A stretch of DNA of 64,000 nt from Gammaproteobacteria bacterium (GTDB taxonomy: Bacteria; Pseudomonadota; Gammaproteobacteria; Pseudomonadales; Porticoccaceae): NCBI GenBank assembly GCA_018069465.1, contig JAGPUW010000004.1, forward strand, positions 116,463 through 180,462, written 5' to 3'. The position numbers and the translations under genes were made by a program. Every line of letters begins with the position of its first letter. Position 1 is the first letter of the stretch. This document shows, piece by piece, positions 48,736 to 57,306 of the stretch. The notes beneath the pieces were generated by a model. That model had not been told where the DNA came from, made no database searches, and was given only the letters and a program-made list of their open reading frames with translations.

Positions 48736-48861
48736 CGCCAGAAAACTGCAGCGAGGACTCCGTCAAGCCTCTAAGCAAAACATTTGCCGCCGACGATGAA
48801 AAACAGAGGTCTAAGCGCCAACTTCCTTTAAGATTGGCGGCGACAACCAAGACTCATAGCG

Positions 48862-49452
48862 ATGACCCTGAATCTAACCCGCCACCGAAACATTCTGTTC
48901 GCCTCCCTCTTATTGCTACTCAGCCTCTATGGCTGCAGCAATGCTCTGCCCAGAACCGAGGATACGACGCGCTCACGCTGGGATAGCTTTGCAGAGGCCA
49001 TGGCCGATTATGAAAAGATCACGCCCTACACCACCACCGTAGAAGAACTAAAAAGCTTAGGTTACGACCCCTACACCCAGCCCAACATCAGGATTCTCTC
49101 CTACCTCGATATTATCCAGCGCTTTATGCCCAACCAGTCCATCACCCTCGACGACCTCGACCCCGGCCTCAGCTTTTGCATTCAATCGCGCAATCTCTGC
49201 CAGGCCTATGAAGCGCGGCCTCAACAGGCCAAGACAAAACGTGTCGGCAACGTCTTTATGGATCTACTGACCTTTAAGCGGCGAACCATCGCCTCCGGCT
49301 GGTCTTTTAACGCTTTGATTGTACTTAGCGACGGCATCGTCGTGTACAAAGTGTGGAGTGGAAGCCCCATCATCAGCGGCGACAAGCTGCGCAAGAACCC
49401 CCTTGGCCCACTGCAGGGCGTCAATAGTTCAACCCTTATCGACGCACTCTGA
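48862..49452 (+). CDS. Hypothetical lipoprotein
   Basis: A 196-residue protein with a signal peptide (NILFASLLLLLSLYGC) and a lipobox Cys at about residue 25, so probably outer-membrane anchored. The mature part has no recognised domain. A conserved-looking sequence, DYEKITPYTTTVEELKSLGYDP, reads like a module of a SmpA/OmlA or BamE-type fold, which begins with a similar turn and a short Gly-rich sequence, but this is only an impression. Two Cys (CIQSRNLC) could form a disulfide. Confidence 0.6.
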   Translation: MTLNLTRHRNILFASLLLLLSLYGCSNALPRTEDTTRSRWDSFAEAMADYEKITPYTTTVEELKSLGYDPYTQPNIRILSYLDIIQRFMPNQSITLDDLDPGLSFCIQSRNLCQAYEARPQQAKTKRVGNVFMDLLTFKRRTIASGWSFNALIVLSDGIVVYKVWSGSPIISGDKLRKNPLGPLQGVNSSTLIDAL

Positions 49453-49572
49453 CAAGCCTTGAAAAAATCAGCGCTGAAAAGTTAACCTTGCAGCCAGGTG
49501 TACGAAGCAGTACCTTTAGTTCCTGGAAATTAAAAAAATTACAATAATTCATCCACAGGGAACAGGTTACAT

Positions 49573-49587
49573 CTATCGCAGCGATAG
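49573..49587. promoter_or_regulatory. Palindrome upstream of amidohydrolase
   Basis: CTATCGC-A-GCGATAG is a perfect 7-bp dyad about 97 bases before the amidohydrolase start; TTACATC and GATGTAA flank it at 49567 and 49653 as a wider dyad. It could be an operator or an mRNA hairpin. The remainder of the 231-base gap shows no gene. Confidence 0.35.
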
Positions 49588-49683
49588 AGCGCGCCTTGCA
49601 GTATCAACGCAGTTTTACAGTACAGCTTCTTGAATAAGGTTTTTGGCCAGATGTAATCCTGCCCATCACGCAGGAGCACAACC

Positions 49684-51393
49684 ATGTCCACCTACGACAC
49701 GATTATTCAAAACGGCATTATTTTTGACGGCACCCGCATCCCCCGTTACAAGGGCGATATCGGTATTAAAGATGGCCTTATTGCCAAAATAGGCCGTCTC
49801 GACAGTGGCGATGCCAAACAGGTACTCGACGCCGAAGGCAAGCACGTTTGCCCCGGCTTTATCGACCTGCACACCCACTACGACGCGCAAATATTCTGGG
49901 ACCCCTACTGCACACTTTCCGGCTGGCACGGCATCACCTCCGTGGTCATCGGCAACTGTGGCTTTGGCTTTGCCCCGGTGAAACCAGAGCTACGCGAGCG
50001 CTCCATGCTGTCAATGACACGGGTCGAAGCCATCCCCTTTGAGTCGATGAAAGAGGGCATGCCCTGGGATTGGGTGACCTTTCCCGACTACCTCGACAGC
50101 CTTGAGCGCACCCCTAAAGCCATCAATATTCTGCCCTACGTGCCGCTGGTACCGCTGCTAATTTGGGTCATGGGCATGGAGCGCGCCAAAGCCGGCGAGC
50201 TGCCCACACCGGAAGAAGAAAGCGAAATCATCCGCATCCTCGAAGAGGCGATGGACGCTGGCGGCTGTGGTTGGTCGGCCCAACGCCTCGCTCCCGGCTG
50301 CGGTGCCGATGTGCAGCGCGACTACGACGGCACCCCGATGCCCACCGATGTGATGCACAACGAAACCTGTATCGCCCTGGCCAAAGTGCTGGCGCGACGC
50401 AACGAGGGCTTTATTCAAATGACCATGCTCAGCGGTAATGAGCCCGAAAAAGACCGCGCCCACCTCGAAGAGCTAGCCGAAGTCAGCGGTCGCCCCATTC
50501 TCTATAACGTGGTGCAGGCCAACGCCAACGACCCCAGCGTGCACCGCGACACGCTAAAATGGCTCAGCGAATGCCACGCCCGAGGCAATAAAGTCTACGG
50601 CCAGGGTTTGACCACCGATGCCGGCTTTAACTTCTCCCTCGACGAGTGGAACCTGTGGGACGACTCCGAGGCCTGGCGCCACGTCACCACCGGCACCTTT
50701 GAAGAGCGCCTCGCTAAAATGAGCGACCCGGCACTGCGCCAGAGTTTAAAAGACAACCCACCGGGCTTCTCCGCCACCGGGCCCATCGAAGATGCTGTGC
50801 TGATTCGCACCAACTCAGATAATTTCAACGAGTTTAAAGATCATAAAGTCGGCCTCATCGGAGAAAAGACCGGCAAACACCCGGTTGACGCGATGCTCGA
50901 TATCGCCGTTGGCACCAATCTAAAAGCCGAGTTTTTCGCCACCCTGCCCAATGCCGGTAATCTGGAGTACATGAAGGAAATTATCGACGACCCCTTCATC
51001 ACCTTTGGGGTTTCCGACGGTGGCGCCCACACCCGCTTTCTCACCGCCGGGCGCTACCCCACCGAAGCACTCACCAAATACGTTCGCGAGCACAATATGC
51101 TGACACTGGAAGAGGCCCACTGGCGTTTAAGCGCACTGCCCGCCTCACTGGCAGGCTTTAAAGACCGAGGGCAAATCAAAGAAGGGGCGCCGGCTGACAT
51201 TGTTGTTTACGACTATGAAAACCTCGAAGTACTACCCGGCGAAGTTGCCCACGATATGCCCGGCAACGAGTGGCGGCGCATTCAACGCGCCAAAGGTTAT
51301 AACTACGTACTGGTCAACGGCGAAGTGATTATTAAAGATGACAAGGAAACCGATACCTATTCTGGCCGTCTATTGCGTCACGGCGATGGCTGA
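49684..51393 (+). CDS. Amidohydrolase family protein (D-aminoacylase type)
   Basis: A 569-residue metal-dependent hydrolase. The N-terminal beta-sandwich is followed by GFIDLHTHYDAQI, with the metal-binding H63-x-H65, and NCGFGFAPVKP near 100. SDGGAHTRFL near 443 carries the late Asp of the amidohydrolase superfamily. It resembles N-acyl-D-amino-acid deacylases and the large uncharacterised clade found next to SDR and acyl-CoA genes. CAGGAG lies eight bases before the ATG. It ends at a strong terminator. Confidence 0.88.
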   Translation: MSTYDTIIQNGIIFDGTRIPRYKGDIGIKDGLIAKIGRLDSGDAKQVLDAEGKHVCPGFIDLHTHYDAQIFWDPYCTLSGWHGITSVVIGNCGFGFAPVKPELRERSMLSMTRVEAIPFESMKEGMPWDWVTFPDYLDSLERTPKAINILPYVPLVPLLIWVMGMERAKAGELPTPEEESEIIRILEEAMDAGGCGWSAQRLAPGCGADVQRDYDGTPMPTDVMHNETCIALAKVLARRNEGFIQMTMLSGNEPEKDRAHLEELAEVSGRPILYNVVQANANDPSVHRDTLKWLSECHARGNKVYGQGLTTDAGFNFSLDEWNLWDDSEAWRHVTTGTFEERLAKMSDPALRQSLKDNPPGFSATGPIEDAVLIRTNSDNFNEFKDHKVGLIGEKTGKHPVDAMLDIAVGTNLKAEFFATLPNAGNLEYMKEIIDDPFITFGVSDGGAHTRFLTAGRYPTEALTKYVREHNMLTLEEAHWRLSALPASLAGFKDRGQIKEGAPADIVVYDYENLEVLPGEVAHDMPGNEWRRIQRAKGYNYVLVNGEVIIKDDKETDTYSGRLLRHGDG

Positions 51394-51421
51394 TAAGCGG
51401 TAGTTGATAGTAGCCATCAAC

Positions 51422-51456
51422 AAAAAGGCCGGGACTCTATAGCCCCGGCCTTTTTT
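51422..51456. terminator. Bidirectional terminator after amidohydrolase
   Basis: AAAAAGGCCGGG and CCCGGCCTTTTTT arms with a ten-base loop between the convergent amidohydrolase and SDR genes. Confidence 0.9.
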
Positions 51457-51495
51457 AACGCGCCCTTAAAAATACAGGGCTAAGTAGAGTATGGT

Positions 51496-52245
51496 TTACT
51501 GAGCACCCCAGCCACCGTCAACCACAAACTCAGAACCGGTAATGAACGCCGCTTCATCTGAGCTCAAAAATAATGACATGGTGGCGATATCAATGGGGCG
51601 GCCCATTTTCGCCATCGGCGTTGAGGCAATAATCGCCTTCATTTGCTCGTCACCCATGGTTTTTGCCAGTGGCGTTTCGATAATACCCGGGTGAACGGAG
51701 TTAACTCGCACGCCCTGCTGAGCGTATTCCAGTCCGGCCGACTTGGTCATCAAACGCACTGCGCCTTTGGCACCGTGGTAGGAGATCATGCTCGGTGTGC
51801 CGATAATGCCGAATAATGAGGAAATATTGACGATGGCGCCGTTGCCCGACTGCTTCAACGCGGGCATACAGGCCCTCATGCCCAACCAAACGCCCGTTTG
51901 GCAAATAGCCACAACCCGGTTAAATCCTTCGAGCGTTTCCTCTTCAACACCGGTGAAATTACCAACACCCGCATTGTTAACCAGCGTCGTAATGGCGCCG
52001 TATTTTTCAACAGTCTGTGCCGCGACATCAGCCCAATCCGACTCACTAGTGACATCCTGGCGAATAAAGATGGCATCACCACCCTCACTCTGAATCGCGC
52101 TAGCTACCTTGGCGCCGAGGTCTTCCTGCACGTCGGTAATAACCACTTTTGCGCCCTCTTTTGCAAAGAGGTGTGCGTGTGCTTCGCCGATGCCGCTGGC
52201 ACCGCCAGTGATAATCGCTACCTTGCCTTCAAGTCTGTTACCCAT
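51496..52245 (-). CDS. Short-chain dehydrogenase/reductase (SDR)
   Basis: A 249-residue classical SDR. TGGASGIGEAHA is the cofactor motif at about 13-24, with ITDVQ after the second strand, where the Asp indicates NAD(H) preference. NNAGVG is near 89, the catalytic Ser in NISSLFG near 142, and YHGAKGA near 155-161. Similar to 3-alpha/20-beta-hydroxysteroid dehydrogenase-like enzymes. GGAG lies nine bases before the ATG. Substrate unknown. Confidence 0.9.
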   Translation of the reverse strand: MGNRLEGKVAIITGGASGIGEAHAHLFAKEGAKVVITDVQEDLGAKVASAIQSEGGDAIFIRQDVTSESDWADVAAQTVEKYGAITTLVNNAGVGNFTGVEEETLEGFNRVVAICQTGVWLGMRACMPALKQSGNGAIVNISSLFGIIGTPSMISYHGAKGAVRLMTKSAGLEYAQQGVRVNSVHPGIIETPLAKTMGDEQMKAIIASTPMAKMGRPIDIATMSLFLSSDEAAFITGSEFVVDGGWGAQ

Positions 52246-52437
52246 GGTGTCATTCTCCGTAGTTATTTAATTGTTATTGAAAAGTAAATTATTTTTTTGG
52301 TGCCCAAAAATTCCTGCGCGCCGCAGAATTGTCAAGCTGTTGGCACAGTATGCTTTACTCACCGACCAGGCTTCAACTACCTCGCGAATACTGTACTGGC
52401 AACAGCCCCAGGTGCTAGCCCTGGGCCGAAGTGACAA

Positions 52438-53454
52438 TCAGCCCCGAATAATCGCCATCTGTTTGTCCAGCACATCGGTGGGCAGGCTATTTTCCAGTGT
52501 TAATCTCTCCACCAGATGGCCGTAGCGGGCTTTCATTTTTTCAGCAACCTGCAGCGGCTCTCCAACCACAGCGAAAGTTTCGAGCATTTCATCACTAATT
52601 AGGTCGGGCATTTTGTCCCAGCCATTATTTTTAGACAGATGATTCAACTTGGGGTGCAGGTCTTGCCAGTCGTGACATTCGAGCACGGTTTTATAGGCCG
52701 GGGTCGAGGCATAAAAAGCAATACGGTATTTCACCTTCTGCTTACAGGCCTCGTACTCCTCTTCATTTTGCCCGGTGACCACAAAGGGCGGCAGAGAGAT
52801 TTCAAAATCACTGCGCGACCTGCCGTTTTCGGCCAGGGTTTCGTTGATACCGGGCAAGACGCGCTCTTCGATAAACTTGGGGGTGCTAAAGGTGTGGATA
52901 ATCAGGCCATCGGCATCCCGAGCGGCGGTTTTAATCATCATTGGCCCAACGGCGGCCATGACCACTTTTGGGCGGCCGTATTCAGTGTTTTTCGGTGTGA
53001 AGTCAGGCGTCATCAACGTGTGCTGGTAACAATCACCACGAAAAGCCAGGGGCTCGTCGTCGTACCAACAGTCCCAGATCGCGTGCAGTGAGCGGATGAA
53101 TTCACTCATCTGCTTTGCTGGGCCATGCCAGGGCATGCCAAAGCGCTTGGTCACGTGGGCCTTGATCTGCGATCCCAAACCGAGGGTAAAGCGTCCTTTG
53201 GAGTAGGCATTTAAATCGTGGGCGGTGTAGGCCGTGGTCATCGGGCTGCGCGCAAAAGCCACGGCAATGCCGGTGCGCAGCTCAACTTTCTCGGTCGCAT
53301 CGGCACCCATGCCAACGATCAAAAAGGGGTCATTCTGTATCTCTGCGGTAACCACGCCGTCAAAACCCTGACTTTCAAAGGCCCGGTAACCCTCTTTAAT
53401 CGAGCCGATGTCGTCCATCTTGTCACCAAAACTAAAGCTGCTATCAATTTTCAC
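52438..53454 (-). CDS. LLM-class oxidoreductase, F420-dependent type (TIGR03617-like)
   Basis: A 338-residue luciferase-like TIM-barrel protein. FESQGFDGVVTAEIQNDPFL, LRTGIAVAFARSPMTTAYTAHDLNAYSKGRFTLGLGSQIKAHVTKRFGMPW and the late VVGEPLQVAEKMKARYG fit the TIGR03617 family, best known from actinobacteria where F420 is used. Some members may bind FMN, and no F420 synthesis gene is in the window. The start is GTG with GGGAG six bases before it. It is cotranscribed, or at least co-oriented, with the SDR. Confidence 0.88.
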   Translation of the reverse strand: MKIDSSFSFGDKMDDIGSIKEGYRAFESQGFDGVVTAEIQNDPFLIVGMGADATEKVELRTGIAVAFARSPMTTAYTAHDLNAYSKGRFTLGLGSQIKAHVTKRFGMPWHGPAKQMSEFIRSLHAIWDCWYDDEPLAFRGDCYQHTLMTPDFTPKNTEYGRPKVVMAAVGPMMIKTAARDADGLIIHTFSTPKFIEERVLPGINETLAENGRSRSDFEISLPPFVVTGQNEEEYEACKQKVKYRIAFYASTPAYKTVLECHDWQDLHPKLNHLSKNNGWDKMPDLISDEMLETFAVVGEPLQVAEKMKARYGHLVERLTLENSLPTDVLDKQMAIIRG

Positions 53455-53744
53455 GTCTCACTCCCCTATTATTTTTTATTGATGCTCAATGCACTCTTAA
53501 CCTGAGCAAGCAGTCCCCAGTGTACAAAAACATCGGCGCAAAGGCTTGAATGTTTCTCGACGCGACAACGGCAACGGCAAGAAACCACTGATGTTATATG
53601 GCCCAGAAAACTGACAGAAGAAATCCACCGACATATAAGCTACACTCCCGGATGAGTGAGGCATTCACCCACAACGACCGCTAAACTCGGGCGCTATCCA
53701 AAAATTATTCTTACACTAGCGACCCACTGGAATTCATTTTATTT

Positions 53745-54806
53745 ATGTCCGCTAATACACCGCCAGAAACCCCATCAGCGTCACCAATGAGCACCGCGGC
53801 AATAAACAGCCCGCACAAGGTGTCGTCAGCCTATGCCAACCTGGTGTTCAATACGATGGGCCACAGCGAAGAGGTGCTGGCTTGCTTTGCCCGGCACGGC
53901 ATTAGCAAAGAACAACTGGAAGACCCGGCGGAAAAAATTGCCTTCGACCCACTGTCTGAAGCCATTTTTGAATTGATGCAAACCCTGAAAATGCCCGGCG
54001 CAGGTTTATCCATCGGCCGACAAATTCATATTTCCAGCCATGGCGCCATGGGTGTGGCGGTGATCAGCAGTCAGACCGTGGGCCAGGCCATTCACGACGC
54101 CGCCAAGTACTATCACACGGCTATTACCTTTTGTGATCTGGAAGTTTATTACGAAAAAGATTATGTCATTGTCGAGATTGTCGAAACCCACGGCAACCCT
54201 GATTTTCAGACCGTCGTGGTCGAGGCGATGATGCTGACGATGCAAAACGCGCTGGAGTTTGTCAGCGGCCAAAGCCTGACCAGCGCCAAGGTCGTCTTTG
54301 CCTTCCCGCCACCCGAGTACGCCGACGATTACAGCAACTTTTTTTCCGGCGAGGTCAGCTTTAACGGTGACAAGCACATGTTGATTTTGCCCAAGAGCAT
54401 CCTCGACAAGCGCTGTATTACCGCTGACAAACACATTCATCGGCTGGCGGAAGATCAACTGCAACAAAAAATGCAGGAGCTGCGCTCCAACAACCTGACC
54501 ATGTCCCATGTCCTCGAACTGATGCGCCGCCAGCCCGACAACATGCCCAGCCTCGAAGACCTGGCCAAAATTTTTAATGTCTCATCGCGGACCATTATTC
54601 GCTACCTGCAAGCTGAAGATACTACCTATCGAAAGCTGCGCGATACCGTGCACAAACAGCTGGCCACCGATGCCCTGCGCAACACCGACCACTCCATCGA
54701 CTCCATTGCCCTCAACCTGGGCTATCAGGACACCACCAGCTTTCGCCGCGCCTTCAAGCGCTGGTGCAATTGCTCACCCTCTGAATACCGCAAGCTGCAA
54801 AACTAA
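53745..54806 (+). CDS. AraC family transcriptional regulator
   Basis: A 353-residue regulator. The N-terminal ligand-binding domain is of the Arabinose-binding-like (OruR/ArgR) type, about residues 25-215: ACFARHGISKEQLEDP near 45 and GAMGVAVISSQTVGQAI near 110. The two-HTH AraC domain is at about 250-350, with NVSSRTIIRYLQAEDTTYRKLRD and IDSIALNLGYQDTTSFRRAFKRWCNCSPSEYR. It is divergent from the LLM gene (290 bases, no gene seen) and 54 bases before an SDR, so it may control either. Confidence 0.93.
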   Translation: MSANTPPETPSASPMSTAAINSPHKVSSAYANLVFNTMGHSEEVLACFARHGISKEQLEDPAEKIAFDPLSEAIFELMQTLKMPGAGLSIGRQIHISSHGAMGVAVISSQTVGQAIHDAAKYYHTAITFCDLEVYYEKDYVIVEIVETHGNPDFQTVVVEAMMLTMQNALEFVSGQSLTSAKVVFAFPPPEYADDYSNFFSGEVSFNGDKHMLILPKSILDKRCITADKHIHRLAEDQLQQKMQELRSNNLTMSHVLELMRRQPDNMPSLEDLAKIFNVSSRTIIRYLQAEDTTYRKLRDTVHKQLATDALRNTDHSIDSIALNLGYQDTTSFRRAFKRWCNCSPSEYRKLQN

Positions 54807-54860
54807 GCGTCAATTTCCAGGGGGCAAAAGCCCCAATCAACGCCAACGAAGGATATCCTC

Positions 54861-55679
54861 ATGTCAAACAAGTCCATTGCCATTTCTATGGAAGGTAAAG
54901 TCGCGCTAATTACCGGTTCCGCCCGAGGCCTGGGTGCCGAGATTGCCAAGACTCTGTCGCGAGCTGGAGCGACCATCATGATCACCGACATTCTCGAAGA
55001 TCTTGGCCGTTCCACAGTCAAAGAGATTGAAGAAGCCGGTGGCCGCGCCGCGTTTTTACCCCACAATGTCACCAGTGAAGCGGACTGGGAAAGGGTCACC
55101 GCTGAAACGGTCAAGCAATTTGGCGGCCTCGACGTAGTGATCAACAATGCCGGTATTGAAATCTGCGCCCTGTTTGAAAACACCAAAGTAGAAGACTTCC
55201 AACGTATTCTCGACATCAACGTCACCGGCGTTTTCCTCGGCCTCAAGCACGCCTGTAAAGCGATGAAGCCCGGCGGCATTGCCGGTAGCGGCGGCTCCAT
55301 TATCAACTTATCTTCCGTTGCCGGCCTGCGCGGCTATGCCGGCCTCGGCGCCTACTGCGGCAGCAAGGGTGGCGTTAAACTGCTGACCAAAGCTGCTGCC
55401 GTTGAGTTCGCCAGCCTGAAATACGGTATTCGCGTCAACTCCATCCACCCCGGCCTGATCCCCACCAATATGGGCAAAAGCGTACTCCAGGGTTTTGTCG
55501 ATGCGGGCCTTGCCCCCACAGCCGAGAAAGTATCAGAGGCCTTTGAGCGCAGCACACCACTGGGCATGATTGGCCAGCCTTCCGATATTGCCAACGCCGC
55601 CTTGTATTTGGCCAGCGACCAGTCGCCCTGGGTGACCGGTGCTGAAATCGTCGTTGATGGCGGTACCACAGCGACTTAA
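54861..55679 (+). CDS. Short-chain dehydrogenase/reductase (SDR)
   Basis: A 272-residue classical SDR. TGSARGLGAEIA is the cofactor motif near 16-27 with ITDIL (Asp, NAD-type) after it; NNAGIEIC is near 95, the catalytic Ser in NLSSVAGLRGYAG near 147, and YCGSKGG near 165. AAGGA precedes the ATG by nine bases. It follows the AraC gene closely and ends in a strong bidirectional terminator. Similar to 3-alpha-(or 20-beta)-hydroxysteroid dehydrogenases; substrate unknown. Confidence 0.9.
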   Translation: MSNKSIAISMEGKVALITGSARGLGAEIAKTLSRAGATIMITDILEDLGRSTVKEIEEAGGRAAFLPHNVTSEADWERVTAETVKQFGGLDVVINNAGIEICALFENTKVEDFQRILDINVTGVFLGLKHACKAMKPGGIAGSGGSIINLSSVAGLRGYAGLGAYCGSKGGVKLLTKAAAVEFASLKYGIRVNSIHPGLIPTNMGKSVLQGFVDAGLAPTAEKVSEAFERSTPLGMIGQPSDIANAALYLASDQSPWVTGAEIVVDGGTTAT

Positions 55680-55697
55680 GTCTTTGTGCTCAACCAT

Positions 55698-55732
55698 AAA
55701 AAAGCCGCGAAATTTCGCGGCTTTTTTATGGT
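55698..55732. terminator. Bidirectional terminator between SDR and ParA-like genes
   Basis: The arms AAAAAAGCCGCGAAA and TTTCGCGGCTTTTTT form a near-perfect palindrome between convergent genes, with U-runs on either strand. Confidence 0.93.
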
Positions 55733-55758
55733 TTTTAATACCGGGCTTTACTTGTAAG

Positions 55759-56418
55759 TCACGCTGCTGGCCGGCTGCGCTTACTGTCCAGCCAGCGAAA
55801 AATGCGCTCCCAGTGCTCTCTGTCAGGCAGCGTTTTAGCCGGTGCAAACTCAAAAATAGACAAGCCGCTTTCAGCCGCACGAATATAATTCTGACTAGCG
55901 CGCAGCAAAGCTAGATAGGGGACTTTTTTGCCGCTGGGTAATTTAACCGTTTCGAGATAGTTATCAAGATCGCCAGCGGCGAGAGTGTTTTCTCGCACCC
56001 GGTTCGCCACCGTCGCCAATTTAACTTTTTTATTCATCACTCTACGCAGAGCGTTTAAATGGCCTATAAAGTGCTCAGCTGCCCGAATATCAATCGGCGA
56101 TGGCAGGATCGGAATAAGAATACTATCGGCCTGTTTCACCAAAGTAGCCAGCGGCTTACCACTGACAGCTGCTGGACTATCAATAATTAAATAATCGGTT
56201 TTTTTAGGCACACGAATAGTATTTTGCCACGCTGCCAAACCGCGAATGCGCGGCCTATCGGCGGGACGGGCTCCCAACCAGTCCATGCTGGAAGCCTGGG
56301 GGTCAAAGTCAGCCAATACAACGCGCTTACCCTGCAGCGCATAATAGGCGGCAATATTAGTCGCCAGCGTGGTTTTACCACAGCCACCCTTTGCATTCAG
56401 TAAAAGTATTGAGTGCAT
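55759..56418 (-). CDS. Orphan ParA/MinD-family ATPase
   Basis: A 219-residue P-loop ATPase with the deviant Walker A NAKGGCGKTTLATNIA at about 8-23, LADFDPQASSMDWL (Walker A') near 37, and YLIIDSPAAVSG (Walker B) near 97. It lacks any HTH region and no parB or conjugative gene is beside it, so it is not a standard partition gene. Orphan ParA proteins can position chemoreceptors, pili, carboxysomes or other cargo; the cargo here is unknown. AAGGGC precedes the start. Confidence 0.85.
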   Translation of the reverse strand: MHSILLLNAKGGCGKTTLATNIAAYYALQGKRVVLADFDPQASSMDWLGARPADRPRIRGLAAWQNTIRVPKKTDYLIIDSPAAVSGKPLATLVKQADSILIPILPSPIDIRAAEHFIGHLNALRRVMNKKVKLATVANRVRENTLAAGDLDNYLETVKLPSGKKVPYLALLRASQNYIRAAESGLSIFEFAPAKTLPDREHWERIFRWLDSKRSRPAA

Positions 56419-56441
56419 ACCAGAGCCCTTTTAAATCAGCT

Positions 56442-56481
56442 GATAAGCCGGTCGCACAGACTGGTACTTGACCGGCTTATC
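56442..56481. repeat. Perfect 12-bp inverted repeat after SDR
   Basis: GATAAGCCGGTC (56442-56453) and GACCGGCTTATC (56470-56481) are perfect arms with a 16-base loop, between the SDR and the ParA-like gene on the minus strand. No T-run follows, so it could be an mRNA-stabilising hairpin or a weak terminator. Confidence 0.65.
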
Positions 56482-56494
56482 GACGAACCGCTTA

Positions 56495-57259
56495 TTAGTG
56501 GCAGGTATAGCCACCGTCAATAATCAGCTCGGTGCCAGTAACGTACTTCGACTCGTCCGAGGCCAAATACAAAATGCCGTAGCCTTGATCCTCTGGCTCG
56601 GCCATGTGGCCGACCACAATCTCATGCTGAATACGCACTAGGTCATCTGGGCCAAATAAATCGCCCGCGCTCTCGGCCATCGGTGTTTTAGTAAAACCGG
56701 GGTGCACCGAGTTGACGCGAATATTGTATTTTTTCTCAGCACAATACAGCGCTGCCGACTTGGTAAACAAACGCACGCCACCTTTACTGGCGTTATAGGC
56801 CGCTGAGCGCGGGTCGCCAATAATGCCTTCGATGGAGGAAATATTAACGATGCTACCACCGCCATTGAGCTTCATTTGCTTAACGGCATTCTGGGTGCCC
56901 ATAAATACCGCTTCCAGATTCACCGACTGAATAAAACGCCAGTGGGCGAGATCGCTCTCTTCCAGATCCGTCGCGGCACCAACACCGGCATTATTAACCA
57001 GCACATCTAAACGCCCGTACTTAGCGACGACGGCGGCTATGACTTCTGGCCAACGGCTTTCAGAGGTGACGTCCTGCTCGATAAATATCGCCTCATAACC
57101 CTGGTCACGCAGTATTTGAGCAGCGGCCTCACCCTCAGTCGGGCGAATATCCGTAATCGCCACCTTGCCGCCTTCACGACACATCAACTCCGCAGCGGAG
57201 TAGCCAATACCGGCAGTGCCGCCGGTAATTAAACACACTTTATCCTGTACTCTTCCCAT
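56495..57259 (-). CDS. SDR, tandem paralogue A
   Basis: A 254-residue classical SDR. The second of two adjacent ATGs was used: it has GGGAG seven bases upstream and the paralogue next door begins the same way (MGRVQDKV). TGGTAGIGYSAAE is the cofactor motif at 12-24, ITDIR gives the Asp for NAD(H), NNAGVG is near 90, the catalytic Ser is in NISSIEG near 140, and YNASKGG near 155. By eye about three quarters of residues are identical to the adjacent copy, without gaps. Confidence 0.92.
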   Translation of the reverse strand: MGRVQDKVCLITGGTAGIGYSAAELMCREGGKVAITDIRPTEGEAAAQILRDQGYEAIFIEQDVTSESRWPEVIAAVVAKYGRLDVLVNNAGVGAATDLEESDLAHWRFIQSVNLEAVFMGTQNAVKQMKLNGGGSIVNISSIEGIIGDPRSAAYNASKGGVRLFTKSAALYCAEKKYNIRVNSVHPGFTKTPMAESAGDLFGPDDLVRIQHEIVVGHMAEPEDQGYGILYLASDESKYVTGTELIIDGGYTCH

Positions 57260-57306
57260 CATTATTCTCCCTGTCCTACTTCCTGTCCTGTTAGTTTTTA
57301 CCGGCC

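Noticed and set aside
48862..49452. BamE/SmpA outer-membrane assembly lipoprotein
   Set aside because: Lipobox and size are suggestive, but no SmpA/OmlA motif can be shown, so it is listed as hypothetical.
55759..56418. Plasmid or chromosome partition locus
   Set aside because: No parB, parS-like palindromes or replication genes are adjacent.
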